From: an uncultured Lachnospiraceae bacterium
GTDB taxonomy: Bacteria > Bacillota > Clostridia > Lachnospirales > Lachnospiraceae
Assembly (NCBI GenBank): GCA_947625135.1
Contig: CANQNE010000019.1
Span: 1 to 47,943, forward strand
Reading direction: 5' to 3'
DNA: 47,943 nucleotides
Numbering within the stretch: the first letter of the stretch is position 1; every line of letters begins with the position of its first letter. The translations under genes were made by a program, and so were the position numbers. The notes beneath the pieces were generated by a model, which worked only from the letters and a program-made list of their open reading frames with translations, was not told the DNA's origin and made no database searches. Positions 35,681-45,900 of this stretch are shown here, one piece after another.

Positions 35681-37768
35681 TTATTGTTCAACAGGGAATT
35701 TTTCGATCAGCTGCACAACCTTCTGCAGAACCAGCAGGGCATCTGGTGCTTCCAGCTTTCCGTTTCCGTCCACGTCAGCCGCAATTCTCTGCCGTTCATC
35801 GGGTACATTCAGATTCACTATAAATTTCAGAACATCAAGCGCATCGGATGCGTCAATGATTCCTTTTCCGTCAATGTCGCCGTAAACAATCTCTTTCTTA
35901 TCAAGGAATTCAAAGGGTATATCATTTTCCAGTGCAAATTTATGTGCAGTTGAATTCTCATAGCATTTGATCACAAGATTTGGTGATTTACGAAAACAAT
36001 ATGGATGAATATATTCCACACTTTTAGGAATTACAATCCATTTTAAATTGATACAATCATAAAAACCATAAATCTCCGTCACGCCGTCAAGTATTGTAAC
36101 ATCATTTAAATTTATACATTCGTCAAATGCCCCTTCGCCTATAATGCCATCCTTGTTTCCAGGTATTACTATGCTTGTCAGGCTACTGCACCCCTCAAAT
36201 GAATCTCTTCCCAATGTATGCAGACTATCCGGCAAATCTATCTCTTTCAGATTTGTACATTCGCGAAACGCGCCCTCGCTAATTGTGGTTACACTGTCCG
36301 GCAAAAAATGAACCTCCGTCAGACCGGTACAACGTTCAAATGCGTCGATTCCAATCACAGTAACGCTCTCCGGCATATAGACATCTGTTAGCTTTTTGCA
36401 GCCGGAAAATGTTCCCTCTATTATTTCCGTAATTCCATCCGGAATTACGATTTCTTTCAAATTTGTACCGGCAAACGCAACATATCCGATATATTGAACA
36501 CTGTCCGGCAGATGAATTTCCGTCAGACCGGTGCATCCTGTAAATGCCCGGTGTGCAATATAGACAACGCTATCCGGTATTTTTATATCTGTTAATGCAG
36601 CGCATCCCAAAAATGCACTGTCTTCAATTCGCGTCACTGTATCTGGTATTGTTACCGTTCCCGTACAGGTCCGCCCGTCAAGTAAAATGGTATTTACGAT
36701 AACTAACGGATTTTTTGCTCTTTGATCGGAAAGCCATTTTGTTCCCGAAAAAGCTTCAGATCCTATTTCAGAAACACTTTTCGGTATAACAACTGTGCTC
36801 AGACTACCACAGTCTTCAAATGCACTATTTCTGATACAAACAACCTGATCTGGTACGATAATTTCAGATAACGCTCCGCATCTGCAAAAGGCCTTATCAC
36901 CGATCTCTTTTAAATTTTTTGATAATTCTACATGCGTTAAATTTGTGCAGTTTTCAAAAGCTTCCGTTTCAATTGTTGTCACGCTGTCCGGAATGATCAC
37001 TTCATTCAGAGTATCATAGCCCTTAAATGCCTCAAAACCTATTTTTGTTACTGGATATCCCTCTATTTTATCAGGTATTCGAAGCGTTGTATGTGTTCTT
37101 TTACAGCCGGTAATTGTAACAGTATTCTCGTCTGTTATCGTGTAAGTGAATTCTTCGGGTTCAAATGACTCAGCCGGTTCTTTACTTTCCGCAGGATTTT
37201 CTGATACATCAGGTTCTTCACTGATTTCTGGTTCTTCCGATTCGGTCGGATTCTCACTTTCCGCAGGCCCTTCCATCATTTCTTTTGTTACTGTAAGAGA
37301 GATCGTATCGTTCAGCACAAAGGTGGTTTCTTCACAATCATTGATAAATTCAAAATCCAGATAAAACACATGTCCGGCATAATCCAGTCCGGCGCCGTCC
37401 GACTCTCTACTGCAGGATCCCGCAACCAAAAATTTGTTTTCATCTGCAATGTTTGATAAAAAATACTGGATATATCTGTCTTGATGAAGCACTTCATTAA
37501 ATTCCGGGCAAACATTGTGATAATTATCAATTTCCTTAACCTTAATCTGTTCAGGATTAAATTTTACCGTTCCTTCCAGACCATTCCAGCTGCCGCCGCT
37601 TTCACTGACATCCACATACAGACGATAATTTTCCGCTGATAATTCTAACGTAGCATATCTTAAATCCTGAGAATCTGATGACCAAACAGTCAATGGCATT
37701 CCGCCCAATACCATACATACGCTAAGAATCATTGAAAATATTATTGCAATTCCTCTTTTTCTTTTCAA
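35681..37768 (-). CDS. Secreted protein: cohesin-like module, LRR_5 repeats and dockerin
   Basis: The start is taken as TTG at 37768, because AGGAGG lies nine bases upstream and the product then begins with a proper signal peptide (KRKRGIAIIFSMILSVC). The ATG at 37795 lies almost at the predicted transcription start and has no ribosome site. After the signal comes a beta-rich module of about 130 residues resembling a cohesin (GLEGTVKFNPEQIKVKEI and VFYLDFEFINDCEETTF). Next is a Pro/Glu/Ser linker of about 35 residues, then about 15 LRR_5 repeats. The dockerin has GDIDGKGIIDASDALDVLKF and ADVDGNGKLEAPDALLVLQK, ending LIEKFPVEQ. The gene is visibly more AT-rich than its neighbours. A protein with both cohesin-like and dockerin modules could bridge others at the cell surface. 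Confidence 0.82.
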   Translation of the reverse strand: MKRKRGIAIIFSMILSVCMVLGGMPLTVWSSDSQDLRYATLELSAENYRLYVDVSESGGSWNGLEGTVKFNPEQIKVKEIDNYHNVCPEFNEVLHQDRYIQYFLSNIADENKFLVAGSCSRESDGAGLDYAGHVFYLDFEFINDCEETTFVLNDTISLTVTKEMMEGPAESENPTESEEPEISEEPDVSENPAESKEPAESFEPEEFTYTITDENTVTITGCKRTHTTLRIPDKIEGYPVTKIGFEAFKGYDTLNEVIIPDSVTTIETEAFENCTNLTHVELSKNLKEIGDKAFCRCGALSEIIVPDQVVCIRNSAFEDCGSLSTVVIPKSVSEIGSEAFSGTKWLSDQRAKNPLVIVNTILLDGRTCTGTVTIPDTVTRIEDSAFLGCAALTDIKIPDSVVYIAHRAFTGCTGLTEIHLPDSVQYIGYVAFAGTNLKEIVIPDGITEIIEGTFSGCKKLTDVYMPESVTVIGIDAFERCTGLTEVHFLPDSVTTISEGAFRECTNLKEIDLPDSLHTLGRDSFEGCSSLTSIVIPGNKDGIIGEGAFDECINLNDVTILDGVTEIYGFYDCINLKWIVIPKSVEYIHPYCFRKSPNLVIKCYENSTAHKFALENDIPFEFLDKKEIVYGDIDGKGIIDASDALDVLKFIVNLNVPDERQRIAADVDGNGKLEAPDALLVLQKVVQLIEKFPVEQ

Positions 37769-37804
37769 GTCTGATCTCCTCCTGCTTTTCTGCATATTAC
37801 TATT

Positions 37805-37833
37805 AATATACTGAAAATATTAAGCCTTGTCAA
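37805..37833 (-). promoter_or_regulatory. Promoter of the cohesin-like/LRR/dockerin gene
   Basis: Minus-strand TTGACA, 17-bp spacer and TATATT. Transcription should start near 37798, supporting use of the TTG at 37768. Confidence 0.8.
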
Positions 37834-37914
37834 GAAATCCAACATTGCTAAAAAAACATAACAGAATCTCATTTGATCTTCAAAGAAGGAATCTCCACAG
37901 CTACACTCCCCGCA

Positions 37915-37962
37915 TAAAAAAGGACTTCCCGTCTGAGTGTAAACACTCTCCGGGAAGTCCTT
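37915..37962 (-). terminator. Terminator of groESL
   Basis: A 12-bp stem (AAGGACTTCCCG with CGGGAAGTCCTT) with an inner GAGTG/CACTC extension is followed on the minus strand by a T tract. It lies just past groEL. Confidence 0.9.
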
Positions 37963-37990
37963 CCTTCTATTTTGCGTTCATGCTTTATTG

Positions 37991-39923
<1,933 letters not shown>

Positions 39924-39946
39924 GCCATATTCCTCCTATTCACACT

Positions 39947-40016
39947 CTTTCAATATGAAAGTGATACTCCGGGATCACGGAAATGATGCTGTATAGCGCC
40001 CTTTCCAGATAATCCC
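39947..40016 (-). other. Symmetric elements in the groESL leader
   Basis: CTTTCA-ATA-TGAAAG at 39947-39961 is a perfect palindrome just before the ribosome site. Upstream of it in the transcript a stem-loop pairs GGGAT (39971-39975) with ATCCC (40012-40016) and GGAAA (39979-39983) with TTTCC (40002-40006). No CIRCE-like TTAGCACTC/GAGTGCTAA is found. Confidence 0.45.
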
Positions 40017-40031
40017 AGACGATTAAAATAT

Positions 40032-40060
40032 ATACTATACCTGTCTATATCACTTGTCAA
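40032..40060 (-). promoter_or_regulatory. Promoter of groESL
   Basis: Minus-strand TTGACA, 17-bp spacer and TAGTAT, leaving a leader of about 100 nt. Confidence 0.75.
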
Positions 40061-40110
40061 CGGGCAAAATTTGAAAAAAATGTGAACAAGGTGAATATAA
40101 TACCATTTTT

Positions 40111-41361
40111 TTATGACTGAGCGGGAAATTCATGAATCAAACGGACAGTATACTGCAAAATCATCAAAGCATCGGCAGGATCCACCACCGCATTTCCGTC
40201 CACATTGCCCAGACGGGTCTGTACATCATCAAATACAATCTGCTTTACCGCATTGCGCAGTACCATGAGAGAGTCCTTTGCATCGATCAGCCCGTCAAAG
40301 TTCACGTCGCCCATGATCTCATTCCGGGTGATCTGGCAGGGAAACGCCGGCATATTGTCAAAGACCGGGATCAGGAAAGTGAAAGGACTGTCCAACATTC
40401 CGTATTCCGCATAAGTATTGCGGACTCTCTGGCTCTCATGCAAAGGCGCCTGTATATTCTGCATATATTGCCTCCATGACACCTTTCCGCCTGCTACGTC
40501 AAATTTCTGAAAATAGACGGAAGTCTGCTTTCGGGAAAAATACATGTCGCGGATCTTTTCCGCGCCGCCGTACAGCGCCTTATAACGAGTATTCCACCCT
40601 GCGGCTTTCGCCTCTTCCATGCCGTTTTTATAAATTTCTTCTTTTGTCTGACCGGAAGCCTGAATATTGAAATAATTATAATAGCCTTCATAACCGGGAT
40701 AAGCACCGGAGATCAAAGGCGAGCCCCCTGTGGAGCCCTGCTCCTGCACGATCCGGGAAGCAAGAAGAAACGGACTGATACCCAATTCCTTTCCGATATT
40801 CAGAAATGCCTGGGCATAGGTCATTTGGGGATTGTCCTCCAATGTGGCGTTCTCCATCCATGTCCATTTCAGAACGGAATTGATGATCTGCTCCGAGTGA
40901 TAAGCCGAGTTATAGATCATGTGCTTAAACATGAACACGTCCATCTCGTTGAGAAAATTCCGCGGATCCATATAGTAGGCGATCACACTGTCCGTGGGCT
41001 GCACCCAGTTTGGCGCGCTGATCACATAATATGCTCCGGTAGAAAAATTATACAGATTCACATATTTATTATTATATGTAACATTCTGAGCTTTTGAAAG
41101 CCAGTAATCGGGAACATAGCCTTCTTCAACCAGATTCACGCCGATCTGCTTTTCATAAGCGAAAAAATCATCCCATGAAACACCGGTATGATATGCCTGT
41201 AAATTCCAATTGGGATGGGCGGCAGCCAGCTGCTTGATATAGGGCTGATAGCTGGCCGGGAAATCCGCCAGATTAACGGCGGCCTGTGTATGATCAGGAA
41301 AAATGCAGAGCATCACTGCCGCCAGCAGAATTGCAGTACATTTTTGAATCGTCTTTTTCAT
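40111..41361 (-). CDS. Secreted glucosaminidase-domain protein with dockerin
   Basis: The 416-residue product starts at 41361 (MKKTIQKC, with AAAGGAA upstream) and has a signal peptide ending near DHTQA. The middle (about 120-300) contains a glucosaminidase-type domain, with AQAFLNIGKELGISPFLLAS and RIVQEQGSTGGSPL, then YYNYFNIQASG, as in peptidoglycan N-acetylglucosaminidases related to LytG or Auto. The Glu in VQEQG is the likely catalytic acid. The dockerin has GDVNFDGLIDAKDSLMVLRN and GNVDGNAVVDPADALMILQY, ending LIHEFPAQS. It probably remodels peptidoglycan while held at the surface by a cohesin. It has its own promoter. Confidence 0.85.
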   Translation of the reverse strand: MKKTIQKCTAILLAAVMLCIFPDHTQAAVNLADFPASYQPYIKQLAAAHPNWNLQAYHTGVSWDDFFAYEKQIGVNLVEEGYVPDYWLSKAQNVTYNNKYVNLYNFSTGAYYVISAPNWVQPTDSVIAYYMDPRNFLNEMDVFMFKHMIYNSAYHSEQIINSVLKWTWMENATLEDNPQMTYAQAFLNIGKELGISPFLLASRIVQEQGSTGGSPLISGAYPGYEGYYNYFNIQASGQTKEEIYKNGMEEAKAAGWNTRYKALYGGAEKIRDMYFSRKQTSVYFQKFDVAGGKVSWRQYMQNIQAPLHESQRVRNTYAEYGMLDSPFTFLIPVFDNMPAFPCQITRNEIMGDVNFDGLIDAKDSLMVLRNAVKQIVFDDVQTRLGNVDGNAVVDPADALMILQYTVRLIHEFPAQS

Positions 41362-41384
41362 AGTATTGTTTCCTTTCCTCTGTC

Positions 41385-41397
41385 TGGCATTATGCCA
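41385..41397. promoter_or_regulatory. Palindrome in the glucosaminidase leader
   Basis: TGGCAT-T-ATGCCA is a perfect 13-bp palindrome about 20-30 bp past the predicted transcription start. It could be an operator; the loop is too small for a long hairpin. Confidence 0.4.
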
Positions 41398-41422
41398 ACG
41401 ATTTTTTGAAATCAGCGATTGA

Positions 41423-41451
41423 ATTATAACACAGGCCGCGTCTTTATGCAA
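41423..41451 (-). promoter_or_regulatory. Promoter of the glucosaminidase-dockerin gene
   Basis: Minus-strand TTGCAT, 17-bp spacer and TATAAT, just downstream of the gltD stop. Confidence 0.75.
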
Positions 41452-41462
41452 TCATCCAGATT

Positions 41463-42947
41463 TTACAGGTTGGTGAAGCCCATCAGGTCATAGTCCACAG
41501 CCTTTGCCGCCTCACGTCCTTCATGAATGGCCCATACTACCAGCGACTGTCCTCTGTGCATATCTCCCGCGGCAAACACACGGTCAACATTTGTCCTGTA
41601 CTGTTCCGGCTGCGTTTTGACATTCGTGCGTTCATTGACCTCCACTCCGAAAGCCTTTGTTACATAAGGCTGGCTTCCAAGAAATCCCGCCGCGATCAGC
41701 ACCAGATCTGCGGGAATGGTCTCCTCGCTGCCTTCTATCTCCGACATCATCATGCGGCCGGTCTTTTCGTCCCTCCTGCTTTCCAGCTTCACGGTCACAA
41801 GTTTACATAAGTTTCCTTTTTTGTCCTTCACAAACTCTTTTACCGTTGTCTGGTAAATCCGGGGATCATGACCGAAAAGAGCAATGGCCTCCTCCTGACC
41901 GTAATCCGTCTTGCACACTCTGGGCCATTCCGGCCACGGATTGTTTTCGCTTCGGCTGTCCGGCAATTTCGGCATCATTTCCAGCTGAACAACGGATTTT
42001 GCCCCATGACGGATAGCCGTGCCCACACAGTCGTTTCCGGTGTCGCCGCCGCCGATGATCACCACATGCTTATCCTTTGCGGAAATATATGTGCCTGACT
42101 TTAAGCCGCTGTCCAGCAGGCTCTTCGTGGTAGACTTCAGAAAATCCACCGCGAAATAAATTCCCTTTGCGTCTCTTCCCGGCGCGCTGATATCTCTGGG
42201 ATTGGAAGCGCCGCAGGCAAGAATGACTCTGTCAAATCGTTCCAGAAGCTCCTTGGCGCTCACGTTCTCGCCCACATTGGCCTCCGTCACAAACGTGATG
42301 CCCTCTTTCTTCATGATCTCAATTTTCCGCTCAATAACCTTTTTATCCAGCTTCATATTGGGGATTCCGTACATCAGCAGTCCGCCCACCCTGTCAGAGC
42401 GTTCAAACACCGTAACGGAATGTCCTCTCCTGTTCAGCTGATCCGCCGCAGCCAGACCGGATGGTCCGGAGCCCACAACAGCCACCGTTTTTCCCGTGCG
42501 GATTCCCGGCTGTTTTGCCACCGCATAGCCTCTCTCATAGGCGGTTTCAATGATCCCGTATTCATTTTCCTTTGTGGTCACCGGGTCTGTACTCAGATTA
42601 CAGGTACAGGCGGCCTCGCACAGGGCAGGGCAAACTCTGGAGGTAAATTCCGGGAAATTATTGGTCTTTTTCAGCCGCTTATAAGCCGCCTCCCAATTTC
42701 CCTGATACACCAGATCATTCCATTCCGGAACCAGATTGTGCAGAGGACATCCGGAGGTCATTCCGGAAATCGTCGCCCCTGACTGACAGAAGGGAACGCC
42801 GCAAGCCATACAGCGAGCGCCCTGTAACTGCTGTTTTTCCTTTGAAAGAGGGATATGAAATTCGTCAAAATTCTTGATCCGCTCTTTGGGAGCAACAACC
42901 TCGCTTGTCTGTCTTTCATACTCCATAAATCCTGTTGGTTTTCCCAT
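41463..42947 (-). CDS. gltD: Glutamate synthase (NADPH) small subunit
   Basis: GltD takes electrons from NAD(P)H through FAD and passes them by Fe-S clusters to GltB. The 494-residue protein has an N-terminal ferredoxin-like region with CMACGVPFCQSG and CPALCEAACTCN. The FAD site is AVVGSGPSGLAAADQL and the NAD(P)H site is VIIGGGDTGNDCVGTA. The C-terminal FAD segment is VFAAGDMHRGQSLVVWA. It follows gltB by 14 bp and the two are certainly one operon. Confidence 0.96.
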   Translation of the reverse strand: MGKPTGFMEYERQTSEVVAPKERIKNFDEFHIPLSKEKQQLQGARCMACGVPFCQSGATISGMTSGCPLHNLVPEWNDLVYQGNWEAAYKRLKKTNNFPEFTSRVCPALCEAACTCNLSTDPVTTKENEYGIIETAYERGYAVAKQPGIRTGKTVAVVGSGPSGLAAADQLNRRGHSVTVFERSDRVGGLLMYGIPNMKLDKKVIERKIEIMKKEGITFVTEANVGENVSAKELLERFDRVILACGASNPRDISAPGRDAKGIYFAVDFLKSTTKSLLDSGLKSGTYISAKDKHVVIIGGGDTGNDCVGTAIRHGAKSVVQLEMMPKLPDSRSENNPWPEWPRVCKTDYGQEEAIALFGHDPRIYQTTVKEFVKDKKGNLCKLVTVKLESRRDEKTGRMMMSEIEGSEETIPADLVLIAAGFLGSQPYVTKAFGVEVNERTNVKTQPEQYRTNVDRVFAAGDMHRGQSLVVWAIHEGREAAKAVDYDLMGFTNL

Positions 42948-42961
42948 AGTTCAATCCCTCC

Positions 42962-45900
42962 TTATGCTTCCTCTTTAATGGCTTCGTAGAATGCTTCAAT
43001 GGCCGCCTGTTCTCCGGAAAGACCTTTTTCCTCCAGCTTCAGGATGTTCTTCTGCATCCGGGCATAATCATGAGGTATGATCTTTTTGAACTTCGGCAGA
43101 TATTTATTAAAGTTATCCAGGATTGCCTTTCCTTTTTTGGAGTTGGTGTAGGCAACATGATCCTGAATCATATTTTTCAATTCAATAATATCATACTTGT
43201 CTGTCACATCCTCCAGAGAAACCATATCCTTGTTGAGGTTAATATATAAGGAACTTTCCTCATCCAGTACATAAGCGATGCCGCCGCTCATACCAGCGGC
43301 AAAGTTCTTTCCGGTGCCGCCAAGGATCACAACACGCCCGCCGGTCATATACTCACAGCCATGGTCTCCCACGCCTTCCACAACGGCAATGGCGCCGGAA
43401 TTGCGGACACAGAACCGCTCGCCTGCCACGCCGTTGATGTATGCCTGACCGCTTGTAGCGCCGTAAAGGGCCACATTGCCGACGATGATGTTTTCATCCT
43501 CTTTATATTTCACGCCTTTAGGCGGATATACGATCAGCTTGCCGCCAGAGAGACCCTTGCCGAAATAGTCGTTGCTCTCGCCGGTCAGCTCCAGCGTCAG
43601 CCCCTTGGGGATGAACGCGCCAAAGCTCTGTCCGCCGGCGCCCCGGCATTTTATAGTAAACGTATCTTCTTCCAGCGTATCGCCGTGGAGTTTTGTGATT
43701 TCAGAGCCAAAGATCGTACCGAACGCCCGATCCGTATTGGAAACGTCAATATCAATGCTCTTTTTCTGCTTCTTCTCCAGCGGCGTCTTCAGCTTCTTCA
43801 GCAGCACCCGCTCATCCAGCGTTTTTTCCAGCTGGAAATCATATACCTGCGCCGGGTCAAACAGCATCCCCTTGTTTTCTTCTCCCTGCTTTTTGGCATA
43901 AGGATTATCCAGTATTTTAGACAGATCTACCTTCTGGGCCTTGGTGGTAGTCAGATCCGTCCTCTTGCAGAGCAGATCCGTCCGCCCTACCATTTCATCC
44001 AGTGTGTGCATGCCCAGCTTTGCCATATATTCCCGCAGTTCCTGCGCAATGAAACGCATGAAATTGATCACGTATTCCGGCTTGCCGGAAAACCGCTTCC
44101 GAAGCTCCGGATTTTGCGTCGCCACGCCTACGGGACAGGTGTCCAGGTTGCATACGCGCATCATTACGCAGCCCAGCGTCACAAGCGGCGCCGTGGCAAA
44201 GCCGAACTCCTCCGCTCCCAGCAGCGCGGCTACCGCCACGTCCCGGCCGGTCATCAGCTTCCCGTCTGTCTCGATCATCACCTTGTTGCGCAGGCCGTTC
44301 ATCAACAGCGTCTGGTGGGTTTCCGCAAGACCCAGTTCCCATGGCAGTCCCGCGTTATGGATGGAGCTTCTGGGCGCCGCGCCGGTTCCGCCGTCATAGC
44401 CGGAGATCAGCACTACCTGCGCTCCCGCCTTTGCCACGCCTGCGGCAATAGTGCCAACGCCTGCCTCTGAAACCAGTTTCACGGAAATTCTCGCGTTTTT
44501 GTTGGCGTTTTTCAGATCATAGATCAACTGCGCCAGATCTTCGATGGAATAAATATCGTGATGAGGCGGGGGTGAGATCAGCCCCACGCCCGGCGTGGAG
44601 TGCCTTGTCTTTGCGATCCACGGGTATACCTTCTTGCCCGGAAGATGACCGCCCTCACCGGGTTTTGCGCCCTGCGCCATTTTAATCTGGATCTCCACGG
44701 CGCTATTCAGATAGCGGCTTGTTACGCCGAACCGTCCGCTGGCCACCTGCTTGATGGCGGAGCAGCGATCCACAGCCTTCCCGGCGCTCTCTAACCGCTC
44801 CAGACTCTCACCGCCTTCTCCGCTGTTTGATTTGCCGTGAAGGGTATTCATGGCAATGGCCAGCGCCTCATGGGCCTCTTTGGAAATGGAACCGTAACTC
44901 ATTGCGCCGGTTTTAAACCGCTTCACAATGGAATCTACCTCTTCCACTTCCTCGATGGGGATCCCCTTTTCCGGATATTTGAAGTCCATCAGTCCACGAA
45001 GATTCCCGACATGGGTTTCCTGATGCAGCGCAGCGGAGTATTGCTTAAAGAGTGCATAATCTCCCCTTCTTGTAGATTGCTGCAGCAGATGGATGGTCTG
45101 CGGATTGTACAAATGCTCCTCTCCGCCGCTTCTCATCTTATGCCGCCCGATGCTGTCAAGAGTCAGGTCGTTGTCCAGTCCCAGCGGGTCAAATGCTTTG
45201 GAATGAAGCTCATCCACATCATTGGCAATGTCTTCCAGATCGATGCCGCCGATCCGGCACACCGTATCTGTAAAATATTTATCAATCACTTCTTTGCTGA
45301 TACCGATAGATTCAAAGATCTGAGAACCCTGATAGGACTGGATGGTGGAAATACCCATCTTTGAGGCAATCTTTACAATGCCGTGCAGCACAGCATTTGT
45401 ATAATCCTCCACCGCCGCATAATAATCCTTATCCAGCATATTCATGCTGATCAGCTCCCGTATAGTATCCAGCGCAAGATACGGATTGATGGCACAGGCG
45501 CCGTAACCAAGCAGCGTTGCAAAATGATGTACCTCGCGGGGTTCGCCGCTCTCCAGCACCAGCGCCAGCTTGGTACGCTTCTTTGTGCGGATCAGGTATT
45601 TCTGCAGCGCGGACACCGCCAGCAGAGAAGGGATCGGCACATGATTCTCATCCACGCCCCTGTCAGAGAGGATGATGATGTTGGCGCCCTTTGCATAAGC
45701 CCGGTCCACCTCTACATACAGCCTGTCAATGGCCTTTTCCAGACTGGTACTCTTATAATAGATAATAGGGATCTCCTGTACCTGAAAGCCCTCTTTCTTC
45801 ATGCTTTTGATCTTCAGCATATCCGTGTTGGTAAGGATCGGATTGTTGATCCGCAGCATGTGGCAATTATCCGCATGTTCCTCCAGCAGATTGCCGTCCC

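Noticed and set aside
34400-37000. Regularly spaced similar short segments that could suggest a CRISPR array
   Set aside because: They are degenerate codon-phased repeats encoding leucine-rich repeats; there are no identical direct repeats with unique spacers.
39924-40060. CIRCE operator for HrcA at groESL
   Set aside because: No TTAGCACTC or GAGTGCTAA half-site, even allowing two mismatches, was found on either strand.
43361-44470. Long plus-strand reading frame of 369 codons opposite gltB
   Set aside because: It lies wholly antisense to conserved gltB sequence, is rich in His, Arg and Gln as expected from a shadow frame, and has no family resemblance or ribosome site.
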